Translations under genes and position numbers: made by a program
Source of the DNA: Calditrichia bacterium
GTDB taxonomy: Bacteria; Calditrichota; Calditrichia; RBG-13-44-9; J042
DNA length: 14,307 nucleotides
Assembly (NCBI GenBank): GCA_030430345.1
Contig: JAUIFT010000012.1
Coordinates: 1 to 14,307, forward strand
Reading direction: 5' to 3'
Part shown: positions 14,248 to 14,307 of the stretch, one piece after another
How positions within the stretch are numbered: position 1 is the stretch's first letter
Layout of the letters: each line of letters starts with the position of its first letter
The notes under the pieces: model-generated
Told to the model about the DNA's origin: nothing
Seen by the model: only the letters and a program-made list of their open reading frames with translations
Database searches by the model: none

Positions 14248-14307
14248 TTAATAAGTATCGAGAATATCTTCAATAATGTCTACCGCCCGGGGGTTGCCAC
14301 TTTTCCC
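14248..14307 (-). CDS. C-terminal end of an unidentified protein, cut by the window edge
   Basis: Reading in from the right edge on the minus strand gives 19 open codons, GKSGNPRAVDIIEDILDTY, then TAA. The amphipathic AVDIIEDIL helix looks like the natural C-terminus of a folded protein, resembling the last helix of some GT-B glycosyltransferases or sugar epimerases. That resemblance is too short to assign a function. Terminators suited to this strand follow the stop codon (14125-14165 and 14074-14110), which supports a genuine gene end. GC content rises to the right of the stop, as expected on entering coding sequence. Confidence 0.55.
   Translation of the reverse strand, partial: GKSGNPRAVDIIEDILDTY

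Noticed and set aside
14000..14251. 83-aa plus-strand frame near the right edge
   Set aside because: It crosses the T10 terminator, begins inside a repeat arm, has low-complexity composition and no family resemblance.

Overview
The window reads as ordinary chromosomal DNA from a Gram-negative bacterium, probably of the FCB group (Bacteroidota and relatives such as Ignavibacteriota, Calditrichota, KSB1 or Marinimicrobia). This placement is an inference. It rests on a DUF5117/DUF4953-type secreted zinc metalloprotease, an ApbE lipoprotein, a secreted TolB-propeller S9 peptidase, an M23 peptidase with a long beta-rich C-terminus, and a CNNM/CorC protein. Several genes have clear Shine-Dalgarno sites, which argues for a lineage outside typical Bacteroidia. 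No phage, plasmid, CRISPR, transposase, rRNA or tRNA gene was seen.

Layout, left to right. Positions 1-161 hold a degenerate palindromic repeat that runs into the start of a secreted zinc metalloprotease (162-2882, +). A repeat-bearing spacer leads to a long-chain polyprenyl diphosphate synthase (3031-4011, +), which ends at a strong intrinsic terminator. Next come an ApbE-type FAD:protein FMN transferase lipoprotein (4103-5122, +), a RidA-family protein lacking the signature arginine (5263-5670, +) and a secreted M23 peptidase (5805-8027, +). A shared terminator region at 8043-8099 separates the M23 gene from a convergent secreted S9 peptidase (8107-10143, -). A divergent 251-bp spacer precedes an NhaD/CitMHS_2-like ion transporter (10395-11963, +), followed 9 nt later by a dUTPase gene (11973-12440, +). 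A CorC/CNNM-type membrane protein (12495-13721, -) converges on dut. The last 586 bp hold no complete gene. They carry an imperfect inverted-repeat (MITE-like) element, a candidate promoter and small RNA, several hairpins, two interlocked terminators, and the last 19 codons of a minus-strand gene that enters from the right edge.

The genes do not form one pathway. Common themes are envelope and secreted proteolysis (three secreted peptidases), quinone-tail synthesis beside flavinylation of extracytoplasmic proteins, ion homeostasis (NhaD-like and CorC-like) and metabolite or nucleotide clean-up (RidA, dUTPase). I found no convincing new defence or biosynthetic system. The most interesting unexplained structure is in the non-coding DNA: several distinct palindromic repeat families in the spacers, and the 13.85-14.25 kb region with its possible small RNA and interlocked bidirectional terminator.
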